From: JANQEA01 sp964530075
GTDB lineage: Bacteria; Bipolaricaulota; Bipolaricaulia; UBA7950; UBA9294
Assembly (NCBI GenBank): GCA_964530075.1
Contig: CAZGXU010000006.1
Coordinates: 1 to 60,655 of the forward strand
Direction: 5' to 3'
Length of the DNA stretch: 60,655 bases
In this document: positions 56,321 through 60,655 of the stretch, piece by piece
How the letters are laid out: every line of letters begins with the position of its first letter
Numbering within the stretch: position 1 is the stretch's first letter
Program-made: the position numbers and the translations under genes
Notes under the pieces: model-generated
Seen by the model: only the letters and a program-made list of their open reading frames with translations
Databases searched by the model: none
What the model was told of the DNA's origin: nothing

Positions 56321-57548
56321 AGCCACCTTCGCGATGATCACACCCCACGGCGATCCGCTCGGCCGAATCGGCGAGCCGGACATCGGGGGGCAGTGTGTCT
56401 ACGTCCGCGAGCTGTCGGCCCACCTTGCGAAGGCCGGTCATGTGGTCCACGTTTACACGAGGGATCGAGGCGAGGGGAAGCCGGAGCGAGAAGGGTTCGT
56501 GCCGGGCGCAACGGTGGTACGCGTCCCGTGCGGTCCGGCTGGGTTCATCCCGAAGGAAGACCTCGGTCCCTACCTCCCGGAGTTCGCCGACCGTGTCCGA
56601 AAGGGGCTCACCGGCGGCGAGTTTCTCCATTCACACTACTGGGACGGGGGGTACGTCGCCGGTGCGCTTCGCAATGGACACCGCTGGTTTCACACGACCC
56701 ACTCGATCGGGAGGTTGAAGCAAGTCGCGCTTCCTGACGGCGAGGAGTACCGCTACGACGAGCGGATCCAGATCGAGACAGGGATTTACCGCAGCTGCGA
56801 CCGCGTCGTTGCCCTGACCGAGACCGAGAAACATCAGATCCACGAGCTGTACGACGTCCCGACCGATCGGATCGTCGTCATCCCTCCCGGGGTAAACTCG
56901 GACGTCTTCGCGCCCTTGGCCGACAAGAAGAAGACGCGGAGAGCGCTCGGACTACCCGAAGAGGACACGATCGTCTTCACCCTCGGCCGGCTCGACGAGC
57001 GAAAGGGGTTCGACCTCTTCCTCGAAGCGGCTGGGCGCCTCGCCCGACGCGATGACCTGCCTTCGACGCTTTTCCTGTTCAGCGCCGGAGACGGAACCGA
57101 GCGAGAGGCTCGGGAGCGCGAAAGGCTCGAAGCAATCGTCGGATCGCACGCGCTCGATACCAAGTTGCGGTGGTTGCCAGTCTTGCCCGAGGAGCAGCTG
57201 CCTCTCTACCACGGTGCGGCGGACATCTTCGTCCTCCCGTCTCGATATGAGCCGTTCGGCATCGTGATGCTCGAAGCGATGGCCTGTGCGGTCCCTGTCG
57301 TCGCGACGAACACCGGCGGTCCAGCGACGGTTATCGAATCGGGGGTCACCGGGATCCTCGTCGATCCGACCGACACCGAAGCACTCGCGGATGCTCTCGC
57401 TGGACTGATCCGAGCGCCCGAACGACGGGACGAGTTCGGACGACGCGGTCGAGCAAAGATGGAGAGAAGCTACAGCTGGGAGATCATCGCCGATCGACAT
57501 CTTGCGGCATACGGACTTGAGGCAAGGGATGGATCCGATGCACGGTGA
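56313..57548 (+). CDS. GT4-family glycosyltransferase (sucrose-phosphate-synthase-like)
   Basis: 411 residues, TTG start inside the end of the regulator gene with GGAGGTG upstream. GT-B fold: N-terminal GEPDIGGQCVYVRELSAHLA with the Gly-rich loop, FLHSHYWDGGYVAG, PPGVNSDVFAP, TLGRLDERKGFDL, and the donor-site EPFGIVMLEAMACAVPVVA (E-x7-E) plus GGPATVIESGVTG. This set is closest to the sucrose-phosphate synthase/mannosylfructose-phosphate synthase/trehalose-synthase-like group. Donor and acceptor are not determined by sequence. It probably makes a disaccharide phosphate (compatible solute) or uses imported sugar. Confidence 0.88.
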   Translation: MPEATFAMITPHGDPLGRIGEPDIGGQCVYVRELSAHLAKAGHVVHVYTRDRGEGKPEREGFVPGATVVRVPCGPAGFIPKEDLGPYLPEFADRVRKGLTGGEFLHSHYWDGGYVAGALRNGHRWFHTTHSIGRLKQVALPDGEEYRYDERIQIETGIYRSCDRVVALTETEKHQIHELYDVPTDRIVVIPPGVNSDVFAPLADKKKTRRALGLPEEDTIVFTLGRLDERKGFDLFLEAAGRLARRDDLPSTLFLFSAGDGTEREARERERLEAIVGSHALDTKLRWLPVLPEEQLPLYHGAADIFVLPSRYEPFGIVMLEAMACAVPVVATNTGGPATVIESGVTGILVDPTDTEALADALAGLIRAPERRDEFGRRGRAKMERSYSWEIIADRHLAAYGLEARDGSDAR

Positions 57549-58191
57549 CAGGTTGATCATCGACCACCGGCATCGGGAAGCGGCGGCAAACCTCGCGTCG
57601 CTCCTCGAAAAGCGATTCTCCGACCGCGATGCGCCGCTCATCGTCAGCATAGGTGGAGAGTCCGGGAGCGGAAAGAGCGAACTGGCGGAGGCTCTCGCCG
57701 ACGAGCTGCGAGCCCGAGGCGTTTCGGCCCTCGTCATCCAGCAGGACGACTACTTCATCCACCCGCCGAGGACGAACGATCGGAAGCGGAGAGAGGAGAT
57801 CGGTTGGGTCGGACCGCAGGAGGTCAGACTCGACCTCCTCGACGCCAACCTCAAGGCCCTGATCGACGGAGCGGAAGCGATCGTCAAGCCGCTCGTCTTC
57901 TACGACGAGGACCGAATCGGCGAGGAGCGGCTGTCCGCTGAAGGCGTGAGAGTCGTCATCATCGAGGGGACATACACGTCCTTGCTGCGGAACGTCGACG
58001 TACGGGTCTTCGTCGATCGCACGTTCAGAGATACCCGAAGCGCGAGGACCGAACGCGCCCGCGAGACGCAAGACGCGTTTCTCGATCGGGTACTGGAGAT
58101 CGAGCACGGAATCATATCAAGGCACAGGGATCACGCCGACATCCTGATCGAGGCGGACTACTCCGTGAAGGAGCTGGTCCCCAAGACGTAG
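57529..58191 (+). CDS. Uridine-kinase-like P-loop kinase
   Basis: 220 residues. Walker A GGESGSGKSELAEALA, then QQDDYFIHPPRTNDRKR in the position of the uridine kinase DxDDFY motif, VVIIEGTYTSLL (Walker B-like), and DRTFRDTRSARTERARET as the lid. It overlaps the glycosyltransferase by 20 bases. The sequence fits the uridine kinase/phosphoribulokinase superfamily, but neighbours suggest a sugar substrate. A start at 57538 is also possible. Confidence 0.8.
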   Translation: MDPMHGDRLIIDHRHREAAANLASLLEKRFSDRDAPLIVSIGGESGSGKSELAEALADELRARGVSALVIQQDDYFIHPPRTNDRKRREEIGWVGPQEVRLDLLDANLKALIDGAEAIVKPLVFYDEDRIGEERLSAEGVRVVIIEGTYTSLLRNVDVRVFVDRTFRDTRSARTERARETQDAFLDRVLEIEHGIISRHRDHADILIEADYSVKELVPKT

Positions 58192-58387
58192 TGAATCACC
58201 GGAGGGACGCCGACCAATGCGAACCAGAGCGCTAGCCAAGGGATCGCGCGAGCCCGGCCGTAAGGACGATGTTGGCCTCTCCACAACCGATTCATGCCAG
58301 ACATCGAACAGGGAGGTGGTACGCTCGAAGGACAGCATGGCCAGCTGTTGGGAAGGACCTATGGAAAGGTAACCAAGGAGGCAGAAC

Positions 58388-59659
58388 ATGCGTAAGGCTC
58401 TAGTTGCGCTTCTCGCGCTTTCGCTTGTCGGACTAGCCACGATCGTTGGATTCGCTGAGATGAAGTACGTCACTGTGATGCACGGTTGGCCGGGCGAACA
58501 GGCCCCGGCGTTCCAGAAGATCGTCGCCGCGTTTGAGGAAGCCAATCCGGATATCACGGTCATTGTTGAGATCGTCGGACGTGACCGGCCGGCTATCCTG
58601 GCGACGCGTCTCGCGCAAGGAAACCCGCCGGATCTCACCCCCCACCCGTGGATTGGAACCATGCGGCAGTGGGCGGATGCCGGCCAGATCGTCAACCTTA
58701 ACGGTCTCATCGACACGTCGGACATCAACCCGGCGCTTCTCCCAATCGGGGAGTACAGAGGCGGTCTATACGGCCTGTTTATCTTCCCGAACGTGAAGAG
58801 CTTGGTCTGGTACGACCCGAAGGTGTTCGCAGCCGATGGGTACGCCGTGCCGAGCACGTGGGACGAGCTGCAGGCTCTGAGCCAGCAGATCGTCGACGAC
58901 GGGGGTGCTCCGTGGTCGATCGGTCTTGAGTCCGGCGCCGCCAGTGGTTGGCCGGGCACCGACTGGATTGAGGACATCATCCTGCGGACGGCCGGCGCGG
59001 ACTTCTACGACCAGTGGGTTGCCCACGAAGTTCCGTGGACGGACCAGCGTGTCAAGAGCGCGTTTGAGGTCTTCGGTGACATGTTCGCGGACAACTACGT
59101 CCTCGGTGGCGCCACAGGTGCGCTGACGACGAACTTCGGCGACGCCGCCGATCCGCTGTTCTTCGATCCGCCGGCAGCCTACATGACCAAGCAGGCCACG
59201 TTCATCAACGGCTTTATCACGGATCACTTCCCGAACCTTGTCGCCGGGGAGGACTACGCCATCTTCCCGCTTCCGGGCATCTCGCCGGACGCGACTCCCG
59301 ACGGGTCGATCCCGCTGCTCGTGTCGGGCGACGTCGTGACGGTGTTCAACGACCGCCCCGAGGTGATCAAGTTCGCCCAGTTCCTGACCTCGGAGACCGC
59401 GGCCAGCATTTGGAGCTCCGAACTCGGTGAGCTGTCGGCGTACGTCAACGCCGATCCGAACCAGTTCACGAATCCGATCACCCGGCAGGCACAGGGAATG
59501 CTGCTCAACGCGGCTGTGTCGCGTTATGACGGCTCCGACATGATGCCGGCTGAGATCGGTACCGGTGCATTCTGGACGGGCATTCTCGACTACGTCAGTG
59601 GGATGGATCTGGATACCGTCCTCCAGAACATCGAGGATGTAGCCAAGGACGCTTACTAG
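58388..59659 (+). CDS. Sugar ABC transporter substrate-binding protein
   Basis: 423 residues. Signal peptide (KALVALLALSLVGLATIVGF) without a lipobox cysteine, so it is probably secreted to the periplasm or exterior and not a lipoprotein. Family 1 extracellular solute-binding fold: MHGWPGEQAPAFQKIVAAFE, ATRLAQGNPPDLTPHPW, GGLYGLFIFPNVKSLVWYDP, WDELQALSQQI and PLLVSGDVVTVFNDRPEVIK. Ribosome site GGAGG. It is 196 bp after the kinase. A stem-loop at 59666-59700 separates it from the permease genes. Confidence 0.92.
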   Translation: MRKALVALLALSLVGLATIVGFAEMKYVTVMHGWPGEQAPAFQKIVAAFEEANPDITVIVEIVGRDRPAILATRLAQGNPPDLTPHPWIGTMRQWADAGQIVNLNGLIDTSDINPALLPIGEYRGGLYGLFIFPNVKSLVWYDPKVFAADGYAVPSTWDELQALSQQIVDDGGAPWSIGLESGAASGWPGTDWIEDIILRTAGADFYDQWVAHEVPWTDQRVKSAFEVFGDMFADNYVLGGATGALTTNFGDAADPLFFDPPAAYMTKQATFINGFITDHFPNLVAGEDYAIFPLPGISPDATPDGSIPLLVSGDVVTVFNDRPEVIKFAQFLTSETAASIWSSELGELSAYVNADPNQFTNPITRQAQGMLLNAAVSRYDGSDMMPAEIGTGAFWTGILDYVSGMDLDTVLQNIEDVAKDAY

Positions 59660-59665
59660 GAACGT

Positions 59666-59700
59666 GAGGGAGCCTAGGGGCTTGTCCCCTTGGCTCCCTC
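59666..59700 (+). terminator. Strong stem-loop between binding protein and permease genes
   Basis: GAGGGAGCC pairs perfectly with GGCTCCCTC, and inside this GGGG pairs with CCCC around CTTGT, a 15-bp stem with a single mismatch. It probably acts as a partial terminator or mRNA stabilizer so that the binding protein is made in excess over the membrane subunits, as in other sugar operons. Confidence 0.65.
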
Positions 59701-59727
59701 TTCAGTCCTCACAGAGAGTGCGTTGTC

Positions 59728-60618
59728 ATGATTCACACTGGCCGATGGAGACCGTGGCTTTTCGTCGGGCCCGCGTTGCTGCTCATCGGATTCTTCTTGG
59801 TCTATCCCACCGTCATGACGGTAGCACGGTCGTTCTTCGGCCGGGGAACCACTCTCTTCGGCCCCAGCGTTGAGTACGTGGGCTTCACCAACTGGAAGTA
59901 CGTGTTTACCAACCAAACCATGCTTACCGCGTTGCGCAACAACGCGCTGTGGGCAGTCCTGTTCACCTTCTTCACCGTCGGTTTCGGCCTCGTTCTGGCT
60001 GTGTTGCTGGACCGAGTGAAGTACGAGAAGATTGCGAAGTCGATCGTCTTCATCCCCGCCGCGATTTCGATGGTCGGCGCATCCATCATCTGGAAGTTCG
60101 TCTACGCGTACAAGCCTGCGAATCTGTCCCAGATCGGTTTCCTCAACGCGATTGTCGTCGCTCTCGGGGGAGAACCGATCGGATGGCTGATTCAGCGCCC
60201 CTGGATCAACAATTTCTGTTTGATCGTCGTGGGCATCTGGATGTGGACAGGATTCTGCATGGTGATCCTGTCGGCGGCCTACAAGAACATCCCCAAGCAG
60301 TTGCTGGAAGCCGCGCGCATCGATGGCGCCAATGAATGGCGCGTCTTCCGCAACGTCATCCTACCGCTGCTCAGCCCCACCGCAGCCGTGGTCGCCACAA
60401 CCATGGTCGTCCAAGTTCTCAAGATCTTCGACATCATCTACGTCATGACGAACGGCAACTACTCGACGGAAGTCATCGCCAATCGGATGTACAAAGAGAT
60501 GTTCAACTACTTCAACTACGGCCGCGCCAGTGCGATAGCTGTCGTGCTCCTGATCCTCATCATCCCGTTCATGATTCTGAATATCCGCCGATTCGTAGCG
60601 CAGGAAGGGGCTCGATGA
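59728..60618 (+). CDS. Sugar ABC transporter permease (MalF-type)
   Basis: 296 residues, six membrane segments beginning with WLFVGPALLLIGFFLVYPTV. The EAA loop that docks the ATPase is QLLEAARIDGANEWRVFRNV followed by ILPLLSP. WLIQRPWINNFCLIVVGIWM and RMYKEMFNYFNYGRASAIAV are also typical of MalF/UgpA-type permeases. Its stop overlaps the next ATG by 4 bases. Confidence 0.93.
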   Translation: MIHTGRWRPWLFVGPALLLIGFFLVYPTVMTVARSFFGRGTTLFGPSVEYVGFTNWKYVFTNQTMLTALRNNALWAVLFTFFTVGFGLVLAVLLDRVKYEKIAKSIVFIPAAISMVGASIIWKFVYAYKPANLSQIGFLNAIVVALGGEPIGWLIQRPWINNFCLIVVGIWMWTGFCMVILSAAYKNIPKQLLEAARIDGANEWRVFRNVILPLLSPTAAVVATTMVVQVLKIFDIIYVMTNGNYSTEVIANRMYKEMFNYFNYGRASAIAVVLLILIIPFMILNIRRFVAQEGAR

Positions 60619-60655
60619 TGAACCTTCGAAGAACCGTGTCGCGAATCCCCCTTCA
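60615..60655 (+). CDS. Start of the second sugar permease (MalG-type), cut by the window end
   Basis: Only the first 13 codons (MMNLRRTVSRIPL) are present. The ATGA overlap with the MalF-type gene and the expected gene order make a MalG-type permease likely. The sequence itself is too short to confirm it. Confidence 0.6.
   Translation, partial: MMNLRRTVSRIPL

Noticed and set aside
1..60655. CRISPR array, tRNA, rRNA or prophage
   Set aside because: No regularly spaced repeats, no cloverleaf with CCA-end pattern noticed, and no phage structural genes; searching was by eye, so a tRNA could be missed.

Overview
The window is GC-rich bacterial chromosome with tightly packed operons, four-base start/stop overlaps and many GTG/TTG starts. 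The gene set is that of an anaerobe: two cytoplasmic [NiFe] hydrogenases, an Flx/Hdr electron-bifurcation module, a giant HdrA, an archaeal-type phosphoglycerate mutase, and a sugar ABC transporter whose binding protein has no lipobox. A thermophilic or deep-branching anaerobe of the Bipolaricaulota (Acetothermia/OP1) type fits best. That is inference from gene content; no rRNA or other phylogenetic marker lies in the window.

Layout. 1-554 is a decayed IS481-type transposase. 565-2600 (-) is sucCD. 2808-5337 (+) is apgM plus a membrane histidine kinase. 5379-27696 (-) is a continuous redox island of about 22 kb. It holds (i) a group 3b-like hydrogenase (large subunit, small subunit, and a receiver-HydB-HydG fusion) behind a stand-alone receiver; (ii) a ferritin-like gene; and (iii) an operon of 13 genes reading giant HdrA, MvhD, a 69-residue protein, MvhG, MvhA, maturation protease, HdrC, FrhB-like protein, HdrA, FlxD, FlxC, FlxB, FlxA. 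28113-30984 (+) is guaB-purB. 31080-33115 holds a DUF47/PhoU-like gene, two very small genes (one LysW-like) and a PhzF-family gene. 33411-38784 (+) is an IPTL-CTERM protein with its exosortase H, an associated membrane protein and a large repeat-containing secreted protein. 38882-45194 holds a class III cyclase, a thioredoxin-family relic, a NatAB-like ABC exporter, a CGNR regulator, a QueG-like Fe-S protein and a MalY/PatB aminotransferase. 45340-51206 (+) carries two copies of one cassette: a membrane-anchored winged-helix regulator followed by a secreted beta-helix protein, each behind the same promoter. 51300-54380 (-) is a MacB/LolCDE-type ABC exporter. 54578-55414 is a RAYT-like HUH protein. 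55559-60655 (+) is a sugar locus: DeoR regulator, glycosyltransferase, uridine-kinase-like protein, and sugar ABC transporter cut off by the window end.

How it works together. The island probably moves electrons between H2, NAD(P)H and ferredoxin. MvhADG should feed H2 electrons to HdrA proteins, Flx should link NAD(H) to HdrA, and the 3b-like enzyme should exchange electrons with NAD(P)H. Two departures from known systems stand out. A complete receiver domain is fused to the diaphorase subunit of the 3b-like hydrogenase. A glutamate-synthase-small-subunit module with a duplicated NAD(P)-binding domain is inserted into the ferredoxin region of the giant HdrA. No HdrB (CCG-domain) gene is present; an FrhB-type flavoprotein lies between HdrC and HdrA instead.

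Promoters read by eye share one style: TTG-type -35, 17-18 bp spacer and a -10 of the form TAnnnT. Several regulator genes appear to be leaderless.
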